A DNA stretch of 64,000 bases from Syncephalastrum monosporum B8922 (GCA_000697355.1 JNEN01001200.1:62001-126000), one strand, 5' to 3'. Counted from the stretch's first letter, positions 28,134 to 41,154 are shown. Notes: generated by a model not told the origin, from the sequence alone. Translations and numbers: made by a program.

Positions 28134-30417
28134 GATTCCACACAGCTTCCTTTGTGCGGCATTCAATAGCCGAAACAATAAACAGAAAGGAAAAGAAAAA
28201 GAAGGGAGAAAGGAGTGGTTAAAGAAGAAGAGAAGAAATGAAAAGAAAAGAGAGAGAGAGAAAGAGAGTATAGAAAGTGGTCAAGCAAGTGGTAATATAA
28301 AAAAATAAGTAAAGTGAGAGAGAGAAGAAAAAGAGATTGTGCGTTACACAACGCAAAAAGATCCCACAAATCTCGCTCTTCACCAGAAACCAAGACAACC
28401 GAGGAATCCTCATCATCGATTCGGTCTCCGTCACCAGTCATACATAATACGTTATACACTATCCCACTTCCTTGCTCAACCGGTCCATGATGATTTCATG
28501 GCAATAAAAACTGGAGACGGGGGGGGGGGACGAAGCAACACCGGCCAGGGCCCCAAGGCAAACACTGTCTGACCCTTTTCCCTTTTTTCTTATTTCTTTC
28601 TGTACTTCTTGCGTTCATGTCGGGCGAAAAAAAAAAGGGCGACTCCCTCTTCGCTTCCTTGGGACCCCCTTTTCCAACAAATTGGAGAGAGGATTCGAAA
28701 CCCCTCCCCTGACAAGGTGGTGCAAATCACCATATACGGCCGAATTTTGCCCAAACTGACATGGAAAAGAATGTAGCCCGCCTCTGTGCCACATTGAGAC
28801 TTGCCATGCGATGGGGCTGTAGAGCTGTACATGAAAAAAAAAAAAATAGAGTAGATATTTTTGTATTTGCATGTTTTACGTCTTAATGAAATGGGATGTT
28901 CTTGTTTCGGGATAATCAAAACTTGCCCCACTTGACGTTATTTTTTATTTTTTCGTTGTGGTTTGAACCGACCAAAAAAAGAAAAGTAGATCTCTACCAA
29001 CGAACCCCCTGTCAATGTATGCCCAACGTGTACGTGTGTGCGCGCGTGTCTATGTGTGTGTGCGCGCGGTGATGCACAGATAGCAGCACCAGGCCAGCGT
29101 TGTTTACACCGGAACAAACTGCGATGCTTTTCTTGGTTCAATGGGCCACGTACCTGGATATTTGATAGCAAGCAGGCAAGTGGGACAAATATCTTTTTTT
29201 TTTACATGGTTTGTACACGCCTTTAACGAGAAAGAACATATATGGTTGTGCACGCCTACGTAAGTAGATACACTTGTCTGCGATAGCGAATAACTTGGAC
29301 ACGAAAACATATATCCTTTTCTTTCTTGGTTGACGAATAAAGAAAATATGTTTTATTTCATGCGGATCACAAAGAGCGTGTTGTTTTTTTTCTCTTTTCC
29401 TTTCCTCGTGGATTGGGAGACGTTTTGTGGGTTTCCCGGTTCACCCCTTTTTGTTATTCTTATGCTTTAATTACTTACACAGCCACCGAGAAAAAGCTTA
29501 AATATTATTAGCACAAAAAATACGCATTTGGATCAGTCCCCCACTTGTCTATATAGGTGAGTCGTTACCATGCGTCGTTTATGCTTTGAAAGGGGAAAAG
29601 TGAGCATTAGCCAATAGGACTCCTGTCAGTGTCATGTATGATTTTTTTAACAATATGCATCTAGAACACGTATGTATTCGGCAATAGCTGCCAAATAAGA
29701 ACAGGATTCCCCAGACATACGTGAATGCATCTATCTCATTGTGTAATGCACCGTGACAATAGATGGATCCTGAGAGATTTACCCCATGATATGTGTATGT
29801 ATCAATTTCACACATGAACATAGGACCCAACTAATGAGCGTTCCATCTGATATAGTATAATATTAAGGCGTACTTCCGTCGTAGATCACAGCCAAGGAAG
29901 GAAGGAATCCTTTGTGAAGACGATACTACAATGAGGAGTCACAGTCGCTAACATAGTCATGTGCTGCAGAAACTCCCAGTGTCGATAAGTGATAAAGTGC
30001 TACGGCACACGTGGCCAGGAGGAAAGCCTGGTGGGTGCTCTCGCATCATCCAGAGCCAGACACGTCATTTTCTTTTCCGGAAAAGTCCCCGAGGACGACA
30101 CCGGTCTTGGGAACGCGTCAAACCAAAGCACACCATGTTGCCATGGTAGGCAGATGTCATGGAAATAATCCCGCATGGACGAAGGGACCGTTCGTATAAG
30201 CCAAGGCGCGCAAGACAGGGCGCTTATCAAAGTAGAGAGTATCTTTTTCCTTCTTTTGCGGAGTACGGGTTACATACTCATGTGTGACTCACTCTGCAGA
30301 AGGACGGCGACAGCCCGCTCCGCGGCGTCAGAATTTGACATCCCAAAATAAAAAAGAAAACGTGCGGCCAGTTTCTCCCCTCCTGCTCTCTCTATACATA
30401 CATATATATAACACATC
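28134..30417. other. Intergenic region (2.3 kb)
   Basis: No gene recognised. The left side is purine-rich (AG/AAG runs 28180-28335), probably leader and promoter of the fucosyltransferase-like gene. The right side leads into HIS1 with an AT-rich stretch at 30395-30412. Confidence 0.5.
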
Positions 30418-31419
30418 ATGGACTTTGTCAAGGACCTCGACAACCGGCTCTTGTTTGCCGTGCCCAAAAAGGGCCGCCTCTACGAAGAATGCCTTCAGCT
30501 TTTGAACGGTTCCGATATCCACTTTAGCCGGAAATCCCGGCAAGACATTGCCCTCTCGACCAATCTGCCGATCGCGCTTATTTTCCTGCCTGCGGCCGAC
30601 ATTCCCAAATACGTGGCGGAGGGCAACGTCGACCTCGGCATTACGGGTCAGGATATGTGCGTGGAGAACGAGGTCGAGGACAAGATTGACGAGCTCCTCG
30701 AGCTCGAGTTTGGCAAGTGCCGTCTCTGCGTGCAGGTGCCTGTCCGCGGCGCGTTCCAGACCCTCGACTCGCTCGTGGGCAAGCGCATCGTGACCAGCTT
30801 TGACGCGTATGCACGCAAAGTGTTCCAGAAGCTCGACCAGGCGTCCGGCCAAAAGACGACCATCAACTACGTGTCGGGTTCGGTCGAGGCGGCGTGTGCG
30901 CTCGGTCTTGCCGATGGCATCATCGATCTCGTCGGTATGTCAAAAATTTTGTGATATACAAAAAAAAAAAAAAAAAAAGAGATAATGGGAAGGAAGGGAA
31001 AAGCTCACCGACCCGCGCACAATATTCGCTGCTATGAACTAGAATCGGGTGATACGATGCGTGCAGCTGGTCTCCATGACATCCACACCCTCATGACGAC
31101 CCAGTCGGTGCTGATCGCCAATCGCAGCTCGCCCCACAAGGATCTCATCCACAAGATCTCGTCGCGTATCCAGGGTGTGATCACCGCGCGCAAGTATGTG
31201 CTGTGCACGTACAACGTCGAACAGGCCAAGCTCGCCGACACGGTCAAGATCACGCCCGGCCGACGCGGTGCCACCGTCTCCAAGCTCGACTCGCACGAGG
31301 GCTGGGTCGCGGTGTCTGCCATGATCGCCATCAAGCAAAAAGGCGAGATCATGGACAAGCTGGCCGAGAGCGGCGCAACCGATATCCTGGTGACAGCCTT
31401 CAACAGCTGCCGTGTCTAA
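30418..31419 (+). CDS. HIS1: ATP phosphoribosyltransferase (histidine biosynthesis, step 1)
   Basis: A 297-aa cytosolic enzyme that joins ATP and PRPP to form phosphoribosyl-ATP, the committed, histidine-inhibited step. Exons: 30418-30934 and 31043-31419. Landmarks: FAVPKKGRLYEECLQLL at the N-terminus, DLGITGQDMCVENE, GKCRLCVQVPV, RIVTSFDAYARKVF, and the PRPP loop region VSGSVEAACALGLADGIIDLV-ESGDTMRAAGL, which spans the splice junction. The C-terminal ~75 residues (YNVEQAKLADTVKITPGRRG to the end) are the regulatory ACT-like domain of the long-form HisG, so the protein should be feedback inhibited. The length equals that of yeast His1. It converges with RACK1, 274 bp between stops. Confidence 0.95.
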
Positions 31420-31693
31420 AAAAGAAAAGAATAGATCAAGAGATGCTGTAATGTATACATATACAGATACGTATGCATATATGCATATAATTATAAATAT
31501 ATACATATATAAAAGGTCCGATGCACAGATACGCTTCCACATAGCAACCATATCCCATTGCCTTGTCCTCGTCTCTCGATGCCCTGAATTTCATGATGAA
31601 AAATAAAAGTGTTGTATTGAAGGGGGGAGTGCACCACAGCAAAAAAAAAAAACAAAAAATGGATGGATGATATTTAATTCGTTTTTTTTGCGC

Positions 31694-32994
31694 TTAGAGG
31701 GTGCGGGAGACCTGCCAGACACGGATGAGGTTATCGGTGTAGCCAGAGAAGAGGGTCGAGCCATCGGCGGACCAGGCGACGGAGACGCACTGGGGAGCAC
31801 GGCTCTTGACGTTGCCGGCGGGGAACTCGGGGCGGAGCTCATCGACGAGCGACTTGTTCTCGAGATCCCAGACCTTGATGGATGAGGCGGTGGCAGCGAC
31901 GAGCCAGTAGCGGTTGGGCGAGAAGGTGATGGCGTTGACGATGTCACCGGCGTCGAGCGAGTAGAGGTGCTTCGAGTCGTTGAGATCCCAGAGCATGACG
32001 GCGCCGTCCTTGCCGGCCGAGGCGCAGAGCGAACCATCGGGCGAGACGGTGACGGCGTTGATGTAGCCGTTGTGGCCGATGAAGTTGGTGCGCAGCTTGA
32101 GCTTCGTCAAGTCCCAGACCTTGACGATCTTGTCCCAGCCACCGGAGACGATGACGGGGTTGGCCGGGTTAGGCGAGAAGCGGACGCACGAGACCCAGTC
32201 CTGGTGGCCGTCCTCGGTCAGCTGGAACTTGCACTCGCCGAGCGTGTTCCACAGCTTGATGGACTTGTCACGCGAGCCAGACACGATCTGACGGTTGTCG
32301 GCCGAGAACGAAACGGACAGGACGTCGTTCGTGTGGCCGACAAAGGTGCGGGTCGTCGCGCCCGTGTTCAGGTCCCACAGGCGGAGCGTGTTGTCCCACG
32401 ACGCAGACAGGGCGAACTGGCCGTCCGACGACAGCGTCACGTCCTGCACAAAGTGGTTGTGGCCGACGAGCGACTTGCGGGGAACGCCGTAGCTCAGCTC
32501 CTCACTACACGGTTATTCGTCATTCAGTCGCGCGTTCTACAACGTCATGCCTGCCCATTATCCTATTAGTTTACCGGGTGAGGTGCCATACAATGATGGT
32601 CTTGTCTGTCAAGGTAGAAATAAAGTGCACAGAATGAGCATCGTGCGTCCCGATGGCCTTATTGAATATATATCAATATCAAAAACTTACCACGCGAGGC
32701 GGACAGAATCATGTCAGGGGCCTCGGAGGTGGTGGCGATGGCAGTGACTAACATGGGCCGTGGTCGGTTACTTCTTCGTGTCCATGCATGCGCTTTCCTA
32801 ATGGTGCTCATGTCTCATGTTGCTTACCCCAGTTACCGTGGCCTAATCCAGAAAACCAAAAAGTCAGTCCATCCGTTCATCCATTCATCCATTCATCCAT
32901 TCATCCATTCATTCATCCGTCCATCAATCAATCGATGGACGCATCCATCCCGTAAACTACCTTCGAGAGTTCCGCGCAGCGTCAGCGTATCCAT
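31694..32994 (-). CDS. ASC1: RACK1/Asc1 ribosome-associated WD40 protein
   Basis: A 315-aa seven-bladed propeller that sits on the head of the 40S ribosomal subunit and links signalling to translation. Five exons: 32994-32961, 32842-32828 (15 nt), 32747-32691, 32605-32575, 32504-31694. The N-terminus [17 protein letters not shown] is assembled across three exons. Family signatures include [74 protein letters not shown] and the end [14 protein letters not shown]...WD repeats are complete in all blades. All introns crowd into the first 0.5 kb and the first carries a CATC/CATT repeat. I looked for an intronic snoRNA, as in other organisms, and did not see C/D or H/ACA boxes. Confidence 0.95.
32828..32842 (-). 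other. 15-nt internal micro-exon of RACK1
   Basis: The exon encodes the end of one Gly codon, His-Gly-Asn-Trp, and the first base of Val. It is flanked by an acceptor ending TTAG at 32843 and a GTAAGC donor at 32827. It restores the conserved GHGNWV segment and the frame between exons 1 and 3, so it is needed for a normal propeller. Confidence 0.8.
32873..32935. repeat. CATC/CATT tetranucleotide repeat in RACK1 intron 1
   Basis: About a dozen tandem tetramers of the CATC/CATT type lie inside the 118-nt first intron (32843-32960). Confidence 0.8.
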
Positions 32995-33319
32995 GTTTCG
33001 CTATGAATGAAAAGGAGGGTTCGCATGTCTGCACTTCTTCCGTGACATTAACCGTTGGGCGGGCCCCCCCTCCCCCCGCCCGCCTGCGGCCCGCCTTTGG
33101 AATTCCGAACACTCAAGGCCCAAATTAACTGGGAATATATCCATCTTTCTTATTATCACAGCCATCATGCTCTCTGTCCAACCTCCTCCGATTCCCTCCC
33201 TTCTTGGATGACGCGTGGGGGAGTGGGTGGGTATAGATAGGTCCCCAGATCAAGAAAGTTCATGTTTACAAAATGTAAAAAGAAAAAAAAAAGAGAAAGA
33301 AACGCTAGGTTCAAAAGGC
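32995..33319. other. Intergenic region between SWR1 and RACK1
   Basis: No gene seen. It serves as the SWR1 3' end and the RACK1 promoter, with C-rich tracts at 33065-33090. Confidence 0.6.
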
Positions 33320-36300
33320 TCAATCTTCGTCAGGCGGCGGCGGGAACCCACCAAAGCCGAGGTAGACACCCATCTCGCGCTCCCAGAATCGAAGCATGTA
33401 GGCGTCCACGTGGCCCGGTACAGAGTGCATATCCGACGTATCCACACCTTCCTCGGCCTCGTCCTCGTCGTCGTCCTTCTTCTCTTCTTCCGCCGCCTCC
33501 GCATACGCCTCCGTCGGCTGAGGCGTCTCGCTTCGACGTGTCTCGGCCGAGGCCGTGCGCGTATGCGCAGGCGTCGTAGGCGTCGTAGGCATCGACTCAG
33601 CAGGCGCCACGCTCGTCGCGCGCGAGGGTGAATCGCGAAAGTCGTCGTCATCCATGGTCAGCTCCTTGCGCGCCGTGATGGCCGCCTGCGCATCGTACGC
33701 GTCGTCCTCGGCTTCGAGGAGCGCCTGCTCGACATTGCCCTCGGGCATGCCTTCCACCACACTGGCCCCGGTGACTTCGGTCAAATCGCGCCACCAATCC
33801 TTGCGTCGAAAGTAGCTGTCCGTGAACTCGCCTTCTTGGATCACATAATTGTCCAGGAGTCTAGCGTGGTGCAAGTAAAATAATGAGCCACACTGCGTTT
33901 GCAGGATGATATCTTTTTCTTTTTCTTTACTTTTTTTGATTCGCTTTCTTGAAGATGTTCTCTTCAACGGTATATTGCGTCACAAAACGGTATATATGGA
34001 CATCACGTGTCTGGCCAATGCGATGCGCGCGATCCTGGCATTGTTTGTCCTACAAGAGAGAGGGAGAGAAAAAGGGCGCTGTCAGAATCCTCCATTTCCC
34101 CTTTCACCTTTGATCTTTTTCTTTCTCTTTCTCTTTTTCTTTTCTCTTTACCATGGAAGGGTTCCAGTCCGAGTCATAAAAGATGACCGTATCCGCACCG
34201 GTGAGGTTGATGCCGAGACCACCACTGCGCGTCGAAGAGATGAACGCAAGGATCCTGGGATCATTGTTGAACCGCTCCGTCAGGGCCTGGCGATCCTCGA
34301 CCTTGGTGGAGCCATCCAGGCGCAGGTAGCGGTGGCCGTGCATGTTGAGAAACACTTCGAGGATATCCAGGACGCGCGACATTTGGGTAAAGATCAGTGT
34401 GCGGTGGCCGCCCTCCTTGAGACTGCGCAGCAGCGTGTCCAGCACCTGGAGTTTGCCACAGTCGTACTGGATGAGCCGCTTGTCCGGGAGCGCAATCTGC
34501 AGTCGGGACCGGATCGGGTGCAAGATGTCGGCGTCGACTGTGCTCGGGAACGGGTCCGTTTCGTGGTGGCGTCGCACCGCGGCCGGGATCACAAAGGCGT
34601 AGCGGTCCAGCAACTCCCGGTTGTCTTCGATGCGTTGTGCATAGGACACCGGCGGCGGATAGAGCCGCTTCGACGTCATGGAGCGCAGGGTCGCCAGGAG
34701 GTTCGCGCCCAGCAGCGGCCGTGCTGCGGTATGGTGGCGGTTAACGTACTGCAGCATCTGCCAGCGGTCGCGCGCGCGCTTCAGCTGCTGCAGATGGCGC
34801 GCGACCGCGTGTTTCCGCATGTCCTGGTAGCGCGCGGCGTTGATCACGGTGCGGTGCTCAATCGCGTGGATCTGGTGCTGGTGCTCTGTCACTTTGGCAT
34901 CAAAAAGCGCGTCCGCGCCCGTGCCGAGCGTGTCCAGCGCCTCGGACGCGGTCGCGAGCATCCCCTCGCGGTGGACCAGCACGAGATTCAGAAAGGCCAG
35001 CACGGCGTCCTGCTGCTCGAAATTCACCGCAAAGCGGCGTCGGATCCAAGTCTCCAGCCACGCACCGTGGTCGTGGACGTCGTCCTCCATGGCAAAGCTC
35101 GTCACGACCGGCCGCTCTTCAAACAGGTCGGGGTGGTTGCAGACCTTGCGGAGCTGCATCAGGCACTGCATGATGCCCAGGAAGTTGCCGCTGCTCAGGG
35201 TTTCTTTGGTCTTGGCCCGGCTCATAAAGTCGTCGTACAGGTAGCGCTGCCGCTTCGACAGGCGACAGAACACGACGTGTTCGTGTTTCTCCGGCAGCTG
35301 CTTCTCGACATCCGCCTTGAGGCGGCGCAGCATGTACGGCCGCAGGATGGTGTGCAGGCGCAGCAGGGCGCCGCGCGACTCGGCCGTCGGCGCGTCGGCC
35401 TCGATCATCTTGTCCACCGGCTGGGAGAACCACTCTTGGAACTCGGTCCGGTCCGCGAACCCGCTCGGCATCAGGAAATACATGAGCGACCAAAGCTCCA
35501 TGAGGTTATTTTGCAGCGGCGTGCCGGTCAACAGGAGGCGCCGCGCCGCGTTAAAGTTGAGCAGGACCTGCCACTTTTGAGACCGAAAGTTTTTGATATG
35601 ATGGGCCTCGTCCAGGATGAGGTACTGCCACGCCTTGCGCCGGAACGCGGCATGGTCCTGGATCACGAGCTGGTAGGTCGTGATGCACACATGGAACGCG
35701 TTCTCTTTCGACCAGCCCTGGCGCTTGGTCGCGCGCTCCTTGGCCAGGCCATAGTAGGACAGGATCTTGAAGCCAGGCAGCCATCGCTTGAACTCCATCT
35801 CCCAGTTGAGCACGACGCTGGCTGGGACGACAATCAGGTGCGGGCCCCAGATGTGTTTTTCGCAGGCGAGGTACGCGAGCAACGCGATGGTCTGGATCGT
35901 CTTGCCCAGGCCCATTTCGTCCGCAAGGATACCGTTGCGATTGTTCTTGTACAGGCTCGCGAGCCAGTCCAGGCCAATGTGCTGGTAGACGCGCAGCTCG
36001 CCGCGCAAGAGGAACGGTACATCGGTCTGAACGTCGGGTGGTTTGGGCGTCTTCTTGGGCGTGGCCACCACCGCGACCGAGGCTTCTTTTTTCTCTTCCT
36101 CTTCGGTTGCGGGTAGCGCCGGTGGTGATGATGATGATGGTGGTGGTGGTGGGCGCGCTGGGCCGGGTTCTTTGGCTTCATCCGCGTCGTCGCCGAGCGA
36201 GGTCACGTCCGTGTCGTAATCCGTGTCGGTCCGCTCATCGTCGTCGCGTCGCGTGCCAATGATATCGTAGTCGTCAGGGGCATAGTATTCAACCGATCCG

Positions 36301-38371
36301 CGTTTGACTTGTTCTTTTCCTTTGTCTTCTTCTTTTTCGTGTTCTTGGCGGGCGCGCTTGCGCGGCTGGCCGTCCTCGCTCGCCTCATCGGCACTCCACT
36401 CGCTCGGTCGCTTACCAAAGTGGGTGGACGACGCGGGGCTAGGCGCCATCGGCTCTTTTTCCTCTGCCTCCTTTGCCTCCTCTTCAGGCTGATCCACGGG
36501 TTGGCTGTCATGCAGGTTTTCGCTGGGTGCCTCTGAAGATGCCCGGTCAGACTCGGGCGACGGTGGCGGGATGCCGTACTGTCGCCGAATGAGCTCCTCC
36601 ACCGGGAGGTCGGCTTCTTCGGCCAGCGCACGCATTTCTTCGTCGTCGTCCTCGCTCTCGCCGTCATCCTCGATGGGTATATCCTCGTCGTCGCTCGCCC
36701 ATGCGTCGCTGTACGCCTCATCTGCTCCCTCCGCTGCCTCGGTGGGTTCCTCTCGGGGCGACATGGCGGCTGCGGACGCTGTGTCGCGCTCGTCGAGGGA
36801 TGTGGCATCCAGATCGGACGTCTGCGCTGGCGTGCGCGTTGCCTGCTCCTCCGACACGCTCGACAAGCTGGAGCGATCCTGTTCCTGTTCCTCTTCCTGT
36901 TCCTGTTCCTGGTCCTGGTCCTGTTCCTTTCCTTCAGCCGTGGCAGTCGCCGATTCGGAAGGAGGGCTATGGACAAGCGACATGGGCTCCGTGGATCCCT
37001 GACGGGCCAACTCATCCTTGCGCACGCTCAACATGTGCTCGGACCGCTCCAAGATCTTTTTGAGATGTCTGCGGCGCTCCTTGGTGGCTTCCTCCTTCTG
37101 GATCTCTTTGTGGCGCGCCTTGCAGACGTCCTCGACGACCTTCCACTTCTTTTTGATCTGCATCGCCACCTGCTTCGCGAGCTGCGTCAGGCGTTTCTCT
37201 TCCTCGCGCTCCTGCCGCTCGAGCGCCTTGACGATCTTGAGCGCGGCGGACCGGTGCGAACGGCGCAAGGTCTGGATGAGCTTCATCTTTTTGGGGACGC
37301 GGCCCAGGACGACGTCGTGCAGACTGTGTGGGTTGGATGTGATGCGGTGCGGCGGACGCGAGGCGAGTGCGTGCAGCCGGTCGTGTCGGCTGCTGAGGTT
37401 GGTGATCTTGCGGCGCACGATGGCTTCTTGGTCGACGACCCGGTCGACTTGGTCGGGCGGCAGTTCGCGGTTGTCGGGCACGGTGACGTACGACGAGAGA
37501 AAGTCGGCGAGGGTCTGCTGCTCGCCGTTGAGGTTCGAGAGAATCGTCGCGGCGTGCGGCGCGAGCGGGTCGTCTGCGGAACAGCTGATGGACTCGTACA
37601 CTTGGCGGCTGATCATCTTGACCAACTGCGGGTCGCACGCGTCCGGCAGCTGGTGTTCTACTGCGTTGAACATGTCATACGAGCTCATGAACTGCGAAAA
37701 AGAAGGGGGGGGGGAGGAAGGTGCCGCATAGGACGCGACAGGAGCAATGAGCGAGATTCGATTGTCAGCCTCCTTTTTCATTTACCTTGACCAGTCGATC
37801 GTCGTTGAGATTGGGCGTGGCGTTCGGATCGTATTCGAGCAGGCTTTGCTGCATCTCGAGGTGGAAGAGCTCGCGTACAATGGCGCCATGATGGTCCAGC
37901 AGGGATCGGGACTGTGCCACGCGTTTTTCCATTTCGGCGTTGCGTTCTTTGTCGATGGGGTCGTTGGGTGTGAGGTAGAGCTTTCCCACCGGTGCAGGTT
38001 TGGATCGTGAGGATCGCGTCGATTGGCGGCTGTTGTCGTTCTGACTGCGTGTCGTTCCACTGCTTCCACCACGACCGCGTCCTCGTCCTCGGCCGCGTCC
38101 TCTTCCACTGCCGGCGGGAAGGACAGGCGACTGGCTAGAATGCAAGAAGACGATACAAGAAAAAAAAAAAAGGTAGGGTAGGGTTTAGTCACCGTGCGTG
38201 GAAGGTGCAAGTTGTACCTTGGTGGCCGTACCTTTCTTCTTTGGTCGCCGACCGCGAGCGACGGCCGCCTTCGATAATGTTGTGTGAACTGAGATCACCA
38301 TCGGTGTCGAAAAGTGATCTCTGCTTGACCGTCTTCAATCTCTCCTCAATGCGCTGAGCGCGCTTGGACAT
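33320..38371 (-). CDS. SWR1: Swr1-type chromatin-remodelling ATPase
   Basis: A 1562-aa catalytic subunit of the SWR1 complex, which exchanges H2A for H2A.Z. Exons: 38371-38232, 38134-37786, 37691-34152, 34049-33931, 33860-33320. Order of domains: an N-terminal RGRGRGRG stretch; an HSA-type helical region near residues 335-390 (KKKWKVVEDVCKARHKEI) that binds actin-related proteins; a long acidic region with poly-Glu and poly-Asp-Glu; SNF2 lobe 1 with ILADEMGLGKTIQTIALLAY (~750) and LILDEAHHIKN (~860); a long insertion between lobes as in the INO80/SWR1 subfamily; lobe 2 with FTQMSRVLDILEVFLN and SGGLGINLTGADTV; then DRAHRIGQTRDVHIYR and VIQEGEFTDSYF, which is typical of Swr1. The C-terminus is acidic and ends FPPPPDED. 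SWR1 over INO80 is supported by the HSA-to-ATPase spacing and the QEGEFT motif. Confidence 0.92.
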
Positions 38372-38603
38372 GGTAAGGAAGAAAGGTGGGTGGGTAAACT
38401 TTGGGAACTTGGGGAGACTCTATCAAAGTCCGCCCTTTTGAAACATCCCCCCTCCCAAGGCGCCCTTCTTCGGTCAAGTACTTTACTGTATTATTATGCA
38501 GGTGCCATGCTTATTGCAGAGTCAAAGGACAGGGTCGATTTTATATAATTTGTAAGGGTATGGTCTTCTTAAAAAAATAGTGATATCATCTTCATTAACT
38601 ACA

Positions 38604-41154
38604 TTACAGATACGCGTCGCGACCCATCATCCATCCGTCGTCGTTATTATTGTCTGCGGGCGTCGTCGAGCGTTGGTGCTGCTGAGGTGGGGGTGGGGAT
38701 GGGTGCTGGCGCGGGTGTTGTTGAGGATGCTGTGAATAATGCTGTTGCTGTTGTTGCTGTTGCTGTTCGTGTTGCTGCTGTTGCTGCAGTTGCTTCGCTA
38801 TCTGGGCATTGCGCACCCGTTCGGCCATATCATTGAACATACGGAGACCGTTGCCCATGACGCCCTCGCTAAAGTTGCGCATGTTCTTGCCCATAGCAAT
38901 CACCTTGGTAAAATCAAACAGGTCCTCCTCGTCCTCCTCATCCGCGTCCCGGTTCAGCTCGGCACGACGTCGGGCCGGGATTTGCTCAATCTGCTGTTTA
39001 ATGTATTCCTCTTCCTCGGCTGTCGTCGTCGTGCGTCGCGGCGGTTTGGGCGGCGCCTCCGGGCCTGCGAGTGTCGAAAAGAAGGAGGAGGGTGAGAAGA
39101 CGGCCCTCTCGTCCTGCCCTTGCTGTTTTTGCTGTTGGGATTGTTGCTGTTGCTGTTGCTGCGATGGCTCGGGGTTGCCTATCTGGTTCATGAAGCGGGC
39201 CAGGGAAGGTGCCACATCCATAAGGGAACTCGACCGCTTGTGGCGCCCGTCCGTGCTGCGTGAGGAGGTGCGTGGAGGAGGCTGTCGCTCATCAGAGTGG
39301 TTCAACTTTGAAACCAACGGATCAAACGAGGCTCTATACAGCATCATGTCAGCCAGACAGAACAAAGGTCGCCTCCAAGACTTTTTGCTTCTCTCTCTTT
39401 CTCTTCTGCGACTTACTTTCGCCGAGGGTAACGCTGGGTCGTGTCACTGTTGCTTGTTTCCATGATGGGATCCAGTCGCTGCTTCGACCGCTGGCTGGCC
39501 TTATCCCAGGCGTCCTCGTCATCGTCGTCCTCCAAACTCATAATGATGTTTTTCTTGATAAAAGCCAGCTTCTCCGTGAAATCGTCCAGGCGGTCTCCGA
39601 GGATGGACTGCGCGACCTGCGCGACAGAGGACCTCCTGCCTGAGGATACCTGCTCCTCTTCTTCAGATGGGTCCAGCGGGGTCGTGTCCGGAACCGGTGC
39701 AGGCGTCGGTGTCAATGGCACCGCCATCGTCAAAGGATCGGTCGGGTTCGTATCCGCTGCGGGTGGTTTGGATGAGGAGGTTGCGCGTTCCTCCGATGTG
39801 TGATTTTCAACGACTGGGAGCTCTTCTGCGCTCAGTGGAGCGGTTTCCACGACAGGCGCTGGCGGAGAAACCTCCGCTTCTTCGATGACAGATGCTTCAG
39901 GGTTGGATACGGAGCGTTCTTCACTCACAGGCTCCTTCACTGCAAGTTCAGTGACGAAAGCTTCTGCGGCAGGCTCCTGTGTCTCTTGGGGTGCAACGTC
40001 CTCCTTCTTGGGTTCCTCTTTCGGAGGAGGTGGGACACGGGGCAGTGACGGGAGCGGCAATGTCTGGTTGTTTCTATAGCGTGGCTCCTCCTTTACGGTT
40101 CCCATCTCCTCAATGTCGCTGTGCTCTTCAGAGACGGTGCGTGTTGGAGGGATAGCCGGCGAGACGTCGGTATAGTCTTGCTCGTCGTCGGTGGGGTACG
40201 GTGGCTCACGGTCTCGACCACTGGCGGCGTCCTCGGTCTCGAACGTATCCCAGTTGAATGGCACGGCCTCGTCATTGATGCGGAAAGCGCTCAGGGCTTC
40301 GACGATGGGCAGCTCGACAGCGGACGGTGCGGGGGAGCCCTTCACAGACGTCAGAGGCGAAGTTTCCTTGGTGGCTGGCTCGTCCGGCGTATGGATCGTC
40401 ATGGCTGGGGTCCCACCCTGCTCCTCTCCTTCGGCATTTCCATCGTCTTTCTGAACAGACACAAGTTCTTGTCCGTTTTCTGACAGCTCTTCTTCATACC
40501 CCTTTTCTTCTTGTCTGGCTCGCACGGTGGGCTCTTGTTCTTTATTGATCTAAAGGCAGACCGTCACCTGTCAACCTTCTCCTCTTTTTTTTTTTTTTTT
40601 TGTTCTTGGTGTCTTTTATGCAGGATAGTAAGTCTTACCTTGCTGCCCGAGTCACTGATGACAGCCGAAATGCGATGATCCGACAAGAACTCGGCATCCT
40701 CGTACTCAGTGTAAAAGTCTCGCAGTGGCGCGGCGGTGGTGCTCGAAGTGGACGCAAACGGGTTGCGGGACAAGAACCGATCAGGTTCAGCGAATATGCG
40801 AAATTCGTTACTGGTGTCTTCTTTTTGGTGTGCCTGACTGCGAATATTGCTGCTGGAGCTGGCTTTGTTGTCGTCTTCTTGTTCTTCTTCCTCTTCTCCT
40901 TCGGGCTGCACCGCATTATGGAGCAAGGCCTCGATGCCTGTGGTTGTGTTTGGGTTGAGATAATCGTCGAGGAGAGCGTCGTGATCGTCGAGTGCTGAAG
41001 GGTCGGGCAGCTTTATCCGGCGAGTGAGACACGCCGTCAGAGACGAAGGCCAGGCTACACAAGACGTGGGATGATCATCTTCGCTGTCGGATTCGTCGAG
41101 TTGTATAGGTTGCCGCCGACGCGTTGGAGCCACGCATTGACTGAAGGGATTCAT
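38604..41154 (-). CDS. Uncharacterised 792-aa acidic protein with NPF motifs
   Basis: Not recognised. Three exons: 41154-40639, 40549-39417, 39333-38604, with clean donors (GTAAGA, GTAAGT) and closing phases. It begins MNPFSQ and has a second NPF in SRNPFASTSS; NPF tripeptides are ligands of EH domains in endocytic proteins. The middle is a ~380-residue acidic Pro/Glu/Ser/Thr-rich disordered stretch holding FNWDTFE. Short stretches look ordered: DFYTEYEDAEFLSDHRISAVISD in exon 1 and, near the end, LFDFTKVIAMGKNMRNFSEG with GNGLRMFNDMAERVRNAQI, likely amphipathic helices. Gln runs follow and the C-terminus is DDGWMMGRDAYL. Absence of membrane segments and the NPF/WxxF-like motifs suggest a trafficking adaptor, but that is a weak inference. 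Confidence 0.7.

Noticed and set aside
28661..28730. TTCGAA with C-rich flank resembling a tRNA T-arm
   Set aside because: Neither strand forms a proper 5-bp T stem, and no acceptor or anticodon arm could be folded.
32995..33319. C-rich block near 33065-33090 considered as a structured RNA
   Set aside because: Simple C-run without a pairing partner; fits a promoter-proximal tract.
33906..36116. 736-codon antisense frame over SWR1
   Set aside because: Shadow of the SWR1 ATPase exons, whose motifs are unambiguous on the other strand.
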